From Nanobdellati archaeon (GTDB lineage Archaea > EX4484-52 > GLR71), in NCBI GenBank assembly GCA_019429125.1, contig JAHYJO010000010.1, positions 1-52,865 on the forward strand: a stretch of DNA of 52,865 bases, written 5' to 3'. Position numbers and translations under genes: made by a program. The notes under the pieces are model-generated. The model saw only the letters and a program-made list of their open reading frames with translations. It was not told the DNA's origin and did not search any database. Positions 41,594 to 50,325 of the stretch are shown piece after piece. Every line of letters begins with the position of its first letter. The stretch's first letter is position 1.

Positions 41594-42244
41594 TCAATAA
41601 GAATACTTCTTTATTGTGTTGTTTATACTTTCTTTTGCGTCTGTTTCTATAATTTTTCCGTGGCCTGGAAGAATGGTTGTTACACTTATTGTTTTTAGGA
41701 GACCAAGTGATTGTATCATTTCGTTTTCATTACTTCCTGGCAAGTCGGTGCGGCCTATGGCATTTAAAAATATTGTGTCTCCTGTGAACAGTATCTTTTT
41801 TTCTTTTTCGTATAGGCATATGGAACCTTCAGTGTGGCCAGGGGTATGGATAACTTTAAGGAGCATGTCATCTATACGTATGGTGTCCGAATCAAAAAGT
41901 TTTAGATCCACTTTTTGTGATATTAGTTCTTTTCCAAAAGCAAAGGCACAGCTTTTTGAATTGTCGCCAGTTTCAAGAATTTGTGTGTCATCAGAATGCA
42001 TTGCAATCTTTGCATTCGTAAATAAGGATGCACCACCTATGTGATCATAGTGGGCATGAGTGAAGATGATCCGTTCTATGTTGTCAGGGGTTATGTTTAG
42101 GGAGGCAAGCGCTTTTTCAAGAATGTTTTTGTGGAAGCCTAAACCTGTATCTATCAAGATTTTTTTCTTTATAAGGTATATGTTTGATTCAAGACCTCCT
42201 AGCTGTATAAGGTGGATGTCGTCTGTTATCTTTTGGATTTCCAT
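41594..42244 (-). CDS. MBL-fold metallo-hydrolase
   Basis: The 216-residue protein is a glyoxalase II-like metallo-beta-lactamase fold enzyme. The metal motif Thr-His-Ala-His-Tyr-Asp-His-Ile-Gly-Gly is near 60-70, His-Thr-Pro-Gly-His-Thr-Glu-Gly is near 133-140, and Gly-Asp-Thr-Ile-Phe precedes the last His. Such proteins hydrolyse thioesters, lactones or phosphodiesters. Substrate is not known. ATG 42244 gives a natural N-terminus. Confidence 0.88.
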   Translation of the reverse strand: MEIQKITDDIHLIQLGGLESNIYLIKKKILIDTGLGFHKNILEKALASLNITPDNIERIIFTHAHYDHIGGASLFTNAKIAMHSDDTQILETGDNSKSCAFAFGKELISQKVDLKLFDSDTIRIDDMLLKVIHTPGHTEGSICLYEKEKKILFTGDTIFLNAIGRTDLPGSNENEMIQSLGLLKTISVTTILPGHGKIIETDAKESINNTIKKYSY

Positions 42245-42336
42245 GTGTATTATTTCTGTTTTGGGTTTTATATTTGTTGGGTTGGAAGGATAAGAAAGTA
42301 GGTATTTATGGAGAGAGGTTAAGAAGAGGCTTTAGT

Positions 42337-42600
42337 TTAATCGTTAAAAATTGTGTTGTATATTTCATTTTGTTCTGAAACACTTTGTAACCAGTTACAA
42401 ATGTTGTCTTTAGTAGTATCAATATCTGTGAAATATTGTGTTATTTTTGTATCATTTAGTTCGTTTTTATCTATTTTTTTGATGATTTTTTCAAAGGTTT
42501 CGTAGTCTTTAAGAATAATATTGTCAATAATATAGGTTTTGTCTATATTGTTGTTATATTTATTGTTTATGTTCTTAAGCATTTGTAAAATAGGAGACAT
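42337..42600 (-). CDS. Hypothetical 87-residue helical protein
   Basis: A small soluble protein rich in Asn, Ile, Lys and Asp, apparently all helical, with a C-terminal Trp-Leu-Gln-Ser-Val-Ser segment. No motif is recognised. It stands alone between the MBL enzyme and CTP synthase genes, with a TATA-like catataatg upstream (about 42640). Asn/Lys bias is higher than in its neighbours. Confidence 0.5.
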   Translation of the reverse strand: MSPILQMLKNINNKYNNNIDKTYIIDNIILKDYETFEKIIKKIDKNELNDTKITQYFTDIDTTKDNICNWLQSVSEQNEIYNTIFND

Positions 42601-42737
42601 TTCTATTTTTTCTGGAATTTTCTTTAATCTTAATCATTATATGAAGTAAATCTCTCTCTTGCGCTACAAAGACCACTATAAAATTCAAAGAGAATTAGTT
42701 CTATATCAATTTGATGTTGTTGATATTTGTGGGCTGT

Positions 42738-44339
42738 TCAGTTATATCTTTTTTTGATTGCGGCTTCCACAAGACCTAAGAACAAGGGATGAGGGGTAAG
42801 AGGTTTTGATTTTAGTTCTGGGTGCGCTTGCGTTGCAATGAAATAAGGGTGATTGTCCAGTTCTAAGAATTCCATCAGTTTCTGGTCTGGGGATTTTCCG
42901 GAGAATATGAGACCATTCTTTTCAAGTTTGGAGACATAGGAGTTATTGACTTCGTATCTGTGTCTGTGTCTTTCTGAGATTTCAGTTTTGCCATATAGCT
43001 TTTCTGCAAGTGAACCTTTTTTAAGGTTTGCAGGCCATGCACCTAGGCGCATGGTGGCACCCATAGTGTCTATTTTTTTCTGGGAGGCCATTATGTTTAT
43101 TATAGGTATTTTCGTGTCTGGATTTATTTCTGTGGATGTTGCATCTTTTAGGTTGCAGACATTGCGCGCAAATTCTACACAGGCTAACTGGAAACCAAGG
43201 CATAGGCCAAGGAAGGGTATGTTGTTCTCTCTTGCATATTTTATGCATCGTATCTTTCCTTCAGTACCACGTGAACCGAAACCACCAGGGACTATCAAGG
43301 CATCTACATCTTTTAGTGCAGTTTTTAGGTCAATAGTATTGTTTTCAATGTGTGTAGTCTCTATGAATTTTATTTCAATTTCGCATGTGTATCGTGAACG
43401 TGCGTGATTTAATGCTTCATTTATGGATACGTATGAATCATGGAGCTGTGTGTATTTTCCTGTCATGGCAATTGTTATTTTCTTGTCTATGTTTTTTAGG
43501 CCATTTACAAAAGATGTCCAAGCATTTAGTTCGCTTCCATTGTGTTTCATGTCGAAATGATTTATTATTTTTTCTGCAATCTTTTGCTCTTTAAGTATGA
43601 GGGGGAGTTCGTAGATGTTTGCGTCATGGTCTGATATAACGTCTTCTTCTTTTACGCCGCAGAAGAGGGAAATCTTTCTTTTTGTCCTATTTATTAATGG
43701 ATCTTTGCAGCGGCAGACGATCATGTTGGGTCTGATGCCTATGTTACCTAAAATTCGTACTGAATGTTGGGCAGGTTTTGTTTTCTGTTCGCCTACAACA
43801 TCAAGTGTGGGCACAAGAACAAGATGGATAAAATAGACATCTTCTGTCACTGAAAGTTCACGGGCAGCCTCAAGGAAAGGTATACTTTCTATGTCACCTA
43901 CTGTGCCTCCCACTTCTATCAAGACAAAGTCTTTGCCTTTACCAATTTTTTTAATGTGGTCTTGAATTGCGCAAGTTATATGAGGTATAATTTGTACGGT
44001 TTTTCCAAGATAGTCGCCTTTTCGTTCTTTGTCTATCACGTGTTTGTATATTTTACCGGTAGTCAGATTATTTTGTATGGAAAGGGTCATCTCAAGAAAA
44101 CGTTCATAATTACCAAGATCCATGTCTACTTCGCCACCGTCGTCTAAGACGAAGACTTCTCCATGCTCTAGAGGGTTCATAGTACCTGCATCTATGTTTA
44201 AATAAGGATCAATTTTTAGTGGTGCTATAGAATAATTTTGTGCCTGGAGTAGTTTGCCTATAGAAACTGTCAAGATGCCTTTCCCAAGGCCGGACATGAC
44301 ACCGCCTGTTATGAATATATATTGGGTCTTTTTCTCCAT
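42738..44339 (-). CDS. pyrG: CTP synthase
   Basis: From ATG 44339 the protein has 533 residues (an upstream in-frame ATG at 44354 would add five). The synthetase half has Gly-Gly-Val-Met-Ser-Gly-Leu-Gly-Lys-Gly near residue 10 and Gly-Gly-Thr-Val-Gly-Asp-Ile-Glu. The glutaminase half has the nucleophile in Gly-Leu-Cys-Leu-Gly-Phe-Gln and the His-Pro-Glu triad near the end. It aminates UTP to CTP using glutamine. Length is normal and no residue seems missing. Confidence 0.95.
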   Translation of the reverse strand: MEKKTQYIFITGGVMSGLGKGILTVSIGKLLQAQNYSIAPLKIDPYLNIDAGTMNPLEHGEVFVLDDGGEVDMDLGNYERFLEMTLSIQNNLTTGKIYKHVIDKERKGDYLGKTVQIIPHITCAIQDHIKKIGKGKDFVLIEVGGTVGDIESIPFLEAARELSVTEDVYFIHLVLVPTLDVVGEQKTKPAQHSVRILGNIGIRPNMIVCRCKDPLINRTKRKISLFCGVKEEDVISDHDANIYELPLILKEQKIAEKIINHFDMKHNGSELNAWTSFVNGLKNIDKKITIAMTGKYTQLHDSYVSINEALNHARSRYTCEIEIKFIETTHIENNTIDLKTALKDVDALIVPGGFGSRGTEGKIRCIKYARENNIPFLGLCLGFQLACVEFARNVCNLKDATSTEINPDTKIPIINIMASQKKIDTMGATMRLGAWPANLKKGSLAEKLYGKTEISERHRHRYEVNNSYVSKLEKNGLIFSGKSPDQKLMEFLELDNHPYFIATQAHPELKSKPLTPHPLFLGLVEAAIKKRYN

Positions 44340-44533
44340 TATAACACAACACATTAAATATTGATATAATATAAAATAACTATGTATCTTTTATAAATAT
44401 AACGTAAGAAAGAGGGCTGTTTTGTTCTGAAGAAGATAACAAAGTCTTCATTAATGTGTATGTAGGGGGTATAATTTGATTTGTGTCTTGTCTTTTATAT
44501 GTTTTTGTATGGTGTATTAGTTATTATTTTTTG

Positions 44534-44601
44534 TGGCTCATAAGCTACTCCGGAAATCACTAAGCCGTGAAGCTTTCATCCTAGGGCATATAATCATTGC
44601 C
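44534..44601. other. GC-rich structured element of unknown type
   Basis: In a 279-bp gap of AT-rich sequence, this 68-bp stretch is distinctly GC-richer. It begins with tggc and ends with gcca and contains an aagct/agctt inverted repeat around ccggaaatcactaagccgtg. It could be a small RNA, or the end of an IS200/IS605-like element. Neither is demonstrated. It lies just beyond the 3' end of the radical SAM gene. Confidence 0.35.
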
Positions 44602-44633
44602 ACATGATAGTTGTGTTGTTCATTTTTAAATTA

Positions 44634-45677
44634 TTATTCTTTTGGACGTCCTTTTTTATTAAGGGGCGTGAGTTCAAAATCAAAGGAGTCATCAGTCGGC
44701 ATAGATAGGACAATTGCAGCATCTAATCCCTTTGTTGCTGCTCTTTTTGCATTTTTTACGGTTGTCTCTATGCGGTTGTTTTTGGTTGTGTATGTATTTG
44801 GTTTTAAGACTAAGCTGCATAAATCATCTACAATGACACCTTTTCTTATAAGGCCTTGCTTTGTAACTGTTTCCCAAGGCAGTCTTACATTTTCGGCACG
44901 GTGTCTCATACGATTCCAGTATTGGTAATCATATTTTGTTGATGCTGTGCAGAGGTGGATGGATATATCTTTTATGTTTTCTTTTGCATATTTTAAGAGA
45001 GTCATACCTAATTCAACGCTATCTGCAACTGCATAATCTTCATTTTCTCGTAATATGAATCCTTGCTTTTCCATACGAGCGCAGTTAGTGTCTGAATATT
45101 CAAGCTCGTTTAAGTTCATGTAGTCAATTATACCTTCTGAGTCTTTTATGAGTTTTTTTAGCAGTTTTTCTTTTCCGGGAATAAGAGGTATCTCGATTCC
45201 AATTTTAAATTTAGCTTTGTCTTTTATCTTTTGTAATCGGCCAATGTCAAATATGTGAAATCTTAAAGCGTCAAGGCCTGATAGGTTTAGTTTTTGGATG
45301 TCGTTATCTGTTAAGTCTATCTTGGTTGTATATGCATGGATATGGAAATGGGGGCCCAATTTTTTTTTTAAAAATAATACATAATGGCAGAAAACATCTA
45401 TGTCAATAAGTGGTTCTCCTCCCGTTATGCCTAAGCCTGTTGAACTGCATTTTTTTATTTCATCTATTATGTCAGAATCTTTTTTGACTTTTATTTCGTT
45501 GATCCACATATTTTTTGTGCCTTTTCTCTGTTCTGAAAGAGGGCAGTAGAAACAGTCTTTATCGCAGAGGCCTGTCAGGAACAGGACTGATTTTTTTCCT
45601 TTTATACACATTCGGCAACCGTCTGGCAGAGTGCCCAATAGCTGTGAGTTGGCGTGTGTGTCTGTAATTTCGGTCAT
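44634..45677 (-). CDS. Radical SAM protein
   Basis: The 347-residue protein has the radical SAM cluster motif Cys38-x3-Cys42-x2-Cys45 (Cys-Asp-Lys-Asp-Cys-Phe-Tyr-Cys) and a Gly-Ile-Thr-Gly-Gly-Glu-Pro-Leu SAM-binding segment. An extra Cys21-x2-Cys24 pair lies upstream, and later Cys residues could bind a second metal or cluster. Archaeal relatives are uncharacterised. Reaction unknown. Confidence 0.85.
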   Translation of the reverse strand: MTEITDTHANSQLLGTLPDGCRMCIKGKKSVLFLTGLCDKDCFYCPLSEQRKGTKNMWINEIKVKKDSDIIDEIKKCSSTGLGITGGEPLIDIDVFCHYVLFLKKKLGPHFHIHAYTTKIDLTDNDIQKLNLSGLDALRFHIFDIGRLQKIKDKAKFKIGIEIPLIPGKEKLLKKLIKDSEGIIDYMNLNELEYSDTNCARMEKQGFILRENEDYAVADSVELGMTLLKYAKENIKDISIHLCTASTKYDYQYWNRMRHRAENVRLPWETVTKQGLIRKGVIVDDLCSLVLKPNTYTTKNNRIETTVKNAKRAATKGLDAAIVLSMPTDDSFDFELTPLNKKGRPKE

Positions 45678-46118
45678 ATATATTCACGTGTAATTGTATA
45701 TTGAGTATATAATGAGTATATAATGAGCATTGATTAAGCGTATATGTATATACTATATATAGTGTATAGGATGTGTTAACAGTGTCAATAATTTTTTTTA
45801 TGAATAACTATATACTGAAAGAGGGAAATACTTTTAAATATTCTTTGATATAATATTGGTTGTGATAACAATGTCATACCTGAATAACCATAATATTGCA
45901 TGGGATTTCTTTACAGGTATGGTCATATATACAGCCCTGACTAAAAAATGTCTGACATTTAGAAGTTAGTCGGGGATGATTCTATAATATTTTCATAGAG
46001 GACCTTTCTTGCCTGAAGATAGGGTACACAAAAAATTTAATGGATTAGATATAGATTTTTATATTTTTGCAATTTACCTACATAATTTATGGGTCTAAAA
46101 TTAATTAAGGTGATTTGA
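45678..46118. other. Intergenic region with tandem repeats and possible structured RNA
   Basis: Near the radical SAM start, gagtatataat is repeated in tandem (about 45703-45726), and a near-palindrome centred on actatatatagt lies at 45752-45763; these look like promoter or operator elements. Further right, 45875-45975 contains stems that suggest a transcribed RNA (separate entry). No gene is visible before the zinc-ribbon gene. Confidence 0.5.
45875..45975 (+). ncRNA. Candidate structured RNA
   Basis: Two stems are adjacent: catacctg/caggtatg (45875-45882 with 45914-45921) and a 9-bp stem ccctgacta/tagtcgggg (45935-45943 with 45967-45975), which encloses an inner aaatgt/acattt hairpin. A TATA-like tttgatataatatt precedes it (about 45844-45857). 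The pairings are too long for chance alone in this context, but no known RNA family was recognised and the strand is a guess. Confidence 0.35.
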
Positions 46119-46274
46119 ATGAAGATGAAAGTTATATGTACAAGCTGTGAGAAAGAGATAGATTGGATATGGGGTAATCAGATATCTCGATGTGATGCAT
46201 GCAATACAATTCTTGATATTCACGATGTCAAGATTGCTAAAAGTTCGTATGAGCACTTTTTGCCGGCAGGTTAA
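46119..46274 (+). CDS. 51-residue zinc-ribbon protein
   Basis: An ATG at 46119, with a ggtgat ribosome-binding site 9-10 nt upstream, opens a 51-codon frame. The product has two Cys-x2-Cys pairs (Cys-Thr-Ser-Cys and Cys-Asp-Ala-Cys) 18 residues apart, a classic small zinc ribbon. Function unknown; such proteins often bind nucleic acid or other proteins. It converges on the first aminopeptidase gene. Confidence 0.75.
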   Translation: MKMKVICTSCEKEIDWIWGNQISRCDACNTILDIHDVKIAKSSYEHFLPAG

Positions 46275-46297
46275 TTTTTATGTTTTCTTTTTGTCTT

Positions 46298-47341
46298 TTA
46301 TATTTTTAGTTTTTTGCCGTCCACCCAAATATTTGGATTTGTGAAGACCTGATCAAAATGGTAATTGCATTCGTTTTTTCCGCTGAAACTTGTGTTTGAG
46401 CCTATGGCAATATGTGCAGTACCTAATGTTTTTTCATCAACTACCATAAGTCCTATAAGTTTAGCATTTGGATTAAGACCTATACCTAATTCACATAAAG
46501 TGTTTATGTTTTTACTATTTATCATATTTTCAGTTTCAATCTGTGCAATTGTGCTTGAAAGTTTTTTAGATGTGTTTTGTATAATATGGCCATCTTTAAA
46601 TTTTAGTATAAAATCATTTGTTACCAGTTCTGTGCCAAAAAGGTTTTTTTGGGTGCCGTCTATTATAACGGTTCCATTGCTTTTGTTTTCAACAGGAGCT
46701 ATGTATATTTCTCCAAAAGGTAAGTTTGTGCCACCCCAATTGTAATTTCCACAGGCAAGATATGCATGTCTGTCAGTTATATCTAAAATGAGATCTGTGC
46801 CTTTTTTTGTTGTTATACGTATTTGTTTTCCATTATCTAATTGTTTTTTTAATTTAAGTAATTTTTTTGTATCTTTTGATGAATTAAAGGATAGTGCATA
46901 GGTAAAAATATTCCAATCGGCTTTTTTGGTTTTTGAGAGGTCACGTGTGAATATGAGTTTTAAATTTTGTTGTAATACAAAACTTTTGAAATTAGTATTG
47001 TAATGTTTAGGTAAAGTGCCTTCAGTTTCAGATACTGATACAATTACTATGGAGTTGGGTTCAAGAGTCTTTATTTTTTCTAAAATGTCAGTATCAAGCA
47101 TATCAAGACCTGATTTTATATTTTGAATATATATTTTGCAGTTGCAACCTATTTTTTCAAGTGCTTCTTTTTCTTTTTTGGCAAGAAGTGGGGCTAGAGT
47201 ATTTTCATTGTGACCTTTATCAGTAATTATAATGGCTGTGTCACCTTTTTTTATGTCCCAGCCGTTCTTGAGTATTTTGTCAAGGTCTGGGATTTCTAGC
47301 TCAGGGAGGTTTATGATATTGTTATCAGCGTCATTATCCAT
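46298..47341 (-). CDS. M29-type (AmpS-like) aminopeptidase, paralog 1
   Basis: From ATG 47341 the protein has 347 residues; 47362 is an alternative upstream start. It shares with its neighbour the presumed metal ligands in Gly-Glu-Ile-Tyr, Glu-Leu-Gly-Ile-Gly-Leu-Asn-Pro-Asn-Ala, Ala-His-Ile-Ala-Ile-Gly-Ser-Asn and His-x-Asp-Gln-Val-Phe. These match the M29 family of leucyl aminopeptidases. The N-terminal half is more divergent than in paralog 2. Its start overlaps the end of the upstream 127-residue gene by 8 nt. Confidence 0.8.
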   Translation of the reverse strand: MDNDADNNIINLPELEIPDLDKILKNGWDIKKGDTAIIITDKGHNENTLAPLLAKKEKEALEKIGCNCKIYIQNIKSGLDMLDTDILEKIKTLEPNSIVIVSVSETEGTLPKHYNTNFKSFVLQQNLKLIFTRDLSKTKKADWNIFTYALSFNSSKDTKKLLKLKKQLDNGKQIRITTKKGTDLILDITDRHAYLACGNYNWGGTNLPFGEIYIAPVENKSNGTVIIDGTQKNLFGTELVTNDFILKFKDGHIIQNTSKKLSSTIAQIETENMINSKNINTLCELGIGLNPNAKLIGLMVVDEKTLGTAHIAIGSNTSFSGKNECNYHFDQVFTNPNIWVDGKKLKI

Positions 47342-47717
47342 AATAATCTGCCTTATATTCAATTTTTATTCTTTTTTTTGTGTTTGATGTCTGTTCTGCA
47401 AGCTTTAGCGTGCTGCGCGATTTTTTATTGTTGTTTAGGAAAAGCATGAGCCTATTTCTATAGTCCTCATTTTGAAATTTGTATGTTATTCCTGTCTTTT
47501 TGTTCTTTTTGATATTTATGTCACATAAGGTCAGCCATTTCTTGTAGCCTGTCTCAAATTCTATATGGAAAAGGTGACAACCGCAGTTCTTGTGAAGGTA
47601 TATGGAGAAACTGTTTATGTCTGCAAGGTATAAAGGTAAATCCAGTTCTTTTTTGAATGTGCTTTTATTATCTTTGTTGAATGTGAAAATCCTTAATTTG
47701 TTTTTTGTTTCCATCAA
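47334..47717 (-). CDS. Hypothetical 127-residue protein between two aminopeptidase genes
   Basis: A soluble, basic protein rich in Lys and Asn with two close Cys (Asn-Cys-Gly-Cys-His). No family is recognised. It overlaps the downstream aminopeptidase start and lies 32 nt after the upstream paralog, so the three genes likely form an operon. The first Met (47717) or second (47714) could start it. Confidence 0.6.
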   Translation of the reverse strand: MMETKNKLRIFTFNKDNKSTFKKELDLPLYLADINSFSIYLHKNCGCHLFHIEFETGYKKWLTLCDINIKKNKKTGITYKFQNEDYRNRLMLFLNNNKKSRSTLKLAEQTSNTKKRIKIEYKADYYG

Positions 47718-47749
47718 TGTATTTGTTACTTAAATAATTTATAATGGTC

Positions 47750-48823
47750 TTATTGATTTATATTTAGAAGCTGTCCGTCAACTGTAATTCTCGGGTTTGA
47801 AAATACCTGGTCAAGATGTATTATTGCGTAAATTGTTCCGCCGAACCAATAGTTGCTACCGATTGCAATGTGCGCAGTACCCACAACCTTTTCGTCAATG
47901 TTCATAGAACCTATTATCTTTGCATTTGGGTTCAGGCCGATTCCTAATTCTCCAATCCGTCTAACTCCCCAGGGGAATTCAGAGGTCTCATGGGCCCAAG
48001 TAATGGTTTCTTTTAGTTTTTCTGCTTCTTCTCCGCCGGTTATGGAAACTACAGTTCCTTTTTTGATTTCAAGGGTGATGGGTTCTTTAATTAATTGGGT
48101 GCCCTCTTTGATACGTGAGCTTAAGTCAATCACTACTTTTCCTTCAACAAATTTTCCACGGCAGGGTGTATAGACTTCACCTATAGGTACGTTTCCGCCA
48201 GTTCCTGGCGCATCATAAATTCCGTCAACAGATAAAGCCTTTTTATTTCTGATGTTAATATGAAGGTCTGTGCCGAGGTCTGTTGTTATGTGGAGTTCTT
48301 TTCCATTTTGTATAATGTCTTTGATTCGTTGGCAATTCTTGCGCACGGAAGGGTAATCAATGTCTAAAGTGGTAAGTATCTTATCAAGGTCTTCAGTGTT
48401 TATGGTGCCAAGGCTTGGCATTGAGGCAAACCGGTGGCCTTCATGCTTTATGAATGTTCTGAAGCTCTTATCTAAAGAAGCCAAGGCTCCCAATCTGTTT
48501 GATATGGCAATTATTATGGGGCTGTTTTTATTAAGAGTCCTTAATGCGTCAGTAACATTAGAATCTGCAATGTCCCCTTTTTCTTTAGAGTCCTGCAGTA
48601 TTATTTTTACGTTATTGATACCTAGTTTTTTTGCAGTAAGGAAGTAGCCAACACATAATATAGGTGCGATTCGTTTTTTTGCGTAACCTATATCTCCAAT
48701 AATAAGTAAAGTTTCGTCTTTGTTTACTTTTAGGCAGTCAGATATAATCTTTGATAAGTAAGGCATTGATTTTTTTGCAAGAATCAATTCTTTATCTGTT
48801 AAAGCTGTGAGGATATTATCCAT
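47750..48823 (-). CDS. M29-type (AmpS-like) aminopeptidase, paralog 2
   Basis: From ATG 48823 the protein has 357 residues; two upstream in-frame ATGs (48835, 48874) are possible but less typical. It shows the same C-terminal metal-site blocks as paralog 1: Gly-Glu-Val-Tyr, Glu-Leu-Gly-Ile-Gly-Leu-Asn-Pro, Ala-His-Ile-Ala-Ile-Gly-Ser-Asn and His-Leu-Asp-Gln. The family are metallo-aminopeptidases. Tandem duplication with divergence is the simplest origin of the pair. Confidence 0.85.
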   Translation of the reverse strand: MDNILTALTDKELILAKKSMPYLSKIISDCLKVNKDETLLIIGDIGYAKKRIAPILCVGYFLTAKKLGINNVKIILQDSKEKGDIADSNVTDALRTLNKNSPIIIAISNRLGALASLDKSFRTFIKHEGHRFASMPSLGTINTEDLDKILTTLDIDYPSVRKNCQRIKDIIQNGKELHITTDLGTDLHINIRNKKALSVDGIYDAPGTGGNVPIGEVYTPCRGKFVEGKVVIDLSSRIKEGTQLIKEPITLEIKKGTVVSITGGEEAEKLKETITWAHETSEFPWGVRRIGELGIGLNPNAKIIGSMNIDEKVVGTAHIAIGSNYWFGGTIYAIIHLDQVFSNPRITVDGQLLNINQ

Positions 48824-48890
48824 AATATATTCCATTGAAAAAATATGTTCAAAGATATATAAATAGGATGACAATTATTTATTGATGTGA

Positions 48891-49316
48891 ATGTTGATGA
48901 CTGAAACCAATAAAAAAATATTAGGGCTTACTGAAGTAGTTTATGTATATGGAGCAAAAAAATGCGCAAAGATTGCGGCAATTTGTGATACTGGAGCAAC
49001 AACAACGTCAATTGATGCAAATATTGCTAAAGATCTTGATTTTGGAGAACCTATCCGTATGACAAGAGTAATGAACCCATCTCTTAATACGAAGTTTAAA
49101 CGAGAAGTTGTAAAGGTCAATCTTGAGATTGCTGGCAGAAAATTTGAGGTGGGTGCAAATGTTCAGGACAGGATGCACATGACACACAAGATGATAATTG
49201 GTCGGGATATATTGTATGGGAATTTTATAGTTGATGTCTCAAAGACGCATGACGGCAACAATCTTAAGACTATAAAAGACAAAGAGACACTTAAAGTAGA
49301 AATATATGAGCTGTGA
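48891..49316 (+). CDS. Retropepsin-like RimK-associated protease family protein
   Basis: The 141-residue protein belongs to the putative ATP-dependent zinc protease family often linked to RimK ligases. The active-site triplet Asp33-Thr-Gly-Ala lies in a Cys-Asp-Thr-Gly-Ala-Thr-Thr-Thr-Ser-Ile-Asp segment, and a late Met-Ile-Ile-Gly-Arg-Asp-Ile-Leu matches the second retropepsin-like motif. No RimK gene is adjacent here. It precedes the acyl-CoA synthetase beta gene by 6 nt. Confidence 0.85.
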   Translation: MLMTETNKKILGLTEVVYVYGAKKCAKIAAICDTGATTTSIDANIAKDLDFGEPIRMTRVMNPSLNTKFKREVVKVNLEIAGRKFEVGANVQDRMHMTHKMIIGRDILYGNFIVDVSKTHDGNNLKTIKDKETLKVEIYEL

Positions 49317-49322
49317 ATTGTT

Positions 49323-49970
49323 ATGGTACTTATGACTGAGCATGATTCAAAGAAAATGTTTTCTAGTTATGGGATTAGTGTTACAAAAGAATTTGTTGCT
49401 AAAGATAGGCATGAGGCGTCTGTATATGCGGAGAGGATAGGGTATCCTGTCGTTATGAAAGTCATGTCATCAGACATTGTGCATAAGACTGATTCTGGTG
49501 GTGTTGTCCTTAATATACATGATTCAGATGATGTTTTGAGGGCGTATGACCTTATAATTAAAAATGTTTCAAAATCAAATCCACATGCTAAGATTGAAGG
49601 TGTGATTGTCGAGGAGCAGGTAGCAGGGCATGAAATTATAGTCGGGGCAAAGATTGATCCGCAGTTCGGGCCGGTAATTATGGTAGGTCTTGGTGGGATA
49701 TTTGTCGAGGTGTTAAAAGATGTATCGTTTAGGGTTGTGCCAATAACTGAGAAGGATGCGGATGAGATGATTCACGAACTTAAAGCATTTTCAGTATTAG
49801 AAGGGGTTCGAGGACAGCCTAAAGCTGATATATCAAAGATTATAAAAGCGCTTGTGGCAGTATCTAAATTAGTTCAGGATAATCCGAACATTCAAGAACT
49901 GGATATTAATCCGTTGATGGTTGATAGTAAAAGAGCAGTTGCGGCGGATGCTAGGATTATTGTTGATTGA
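49323..49970 (+). CDS. ADP-forming acyl-CoA synthetase, beta subunit
   Basis: The 215-residue protein is a single ATP-grasp domain of the acetate-CoA ligase (ADP-forming) beta type. Val-Val-Met-Lys near residue 51 is an ATP-binding Lys, followed by Ile-Val-His-Lys-Thr-Asp-Ser-Gly-Gly-Val and Gly-Leu-Gly-Gly-Ile-Phe-Val-Glu. Glu-Leu-Asp-Ile-Asn-Pro-Leu close to the end carries metal ligands. It would work with the alpha subunit encoded at 27.6 kb. Being split and 20 kb apart is known in some archaea. Confidence 0.92.
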   Translation: MVLMTEHDSKKMFSSYGISVTKEFVAKDRHEASVYAERIGYPVVMKVMSSDIVHKTDSGGVVLNIHDSDDVLRAYDLIIKNVSKSNPHAKIEGVIVEEQVAGHEIIVGAKIDPQFGPVIMVGLGGIFVEVLKDVSFRVVPITEKDADEMIHELKAFSVLEGVRGQPKADISKIIKALVAVSKLVQDNPNIQELDINPLMVDSKRAVAADARIIVD

Positions 49971-50019
49971 GATAATCAAGATTTTTATATGTTTGTTTTT
50001 TAATAAAAAATAAAAGTTA

Positions 50020-50278
50020 GTACGTGTTTAGCAAAAAAATAATCAATATGCTCCGGCCGTTATGGTGTGATTCTCAATAAGTTATAATTGTTACAAAATA
50101 AATAGCTAACGCTTAAAAATGTGTTGTTAAAAAATCTTAAAAATTATTTAATCATATTCTTATAAAATCGATAGCTTGCACCCAACGTAAAAAAGTTTAA
50201 ATATAATTATTTCAAAAAATAGTAGTTATCTCTTAAAAAATCAAAATTAAGCAAGACAAAAATTAGCTAAACAAATAC
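50020..50278 (-). mobile_element. MITE-like element family A, copy 3 (older)
   Basis: This 259-bp element in the reverse orientation has the same ends (gtacgtgtttagc and the complement gctaaacaaatac) and similar internal landmarks to copies 1 and 2, but is clearly more diverged. Its flanks (aaaagtta and aaaatatg) no longer show an exact 8-bp duplication. It fills the space between acyl-CoA synthetase beta and S6e, where no gene is seen. Confidence 0.78.
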
Positions 50279-50325
50279 AAAATATGAGATAATCAGATGA
50301 AAATAAAAAAAGGGAGAAAAGAGAT

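Noticed and set aside
47338-47362. Upstream start for aminopeptidase paralog 1
   Set aside because: It would deepen the overlap with the upstream gene and adds seven atypical residues; ATG 47341 gives the more natural coupling.
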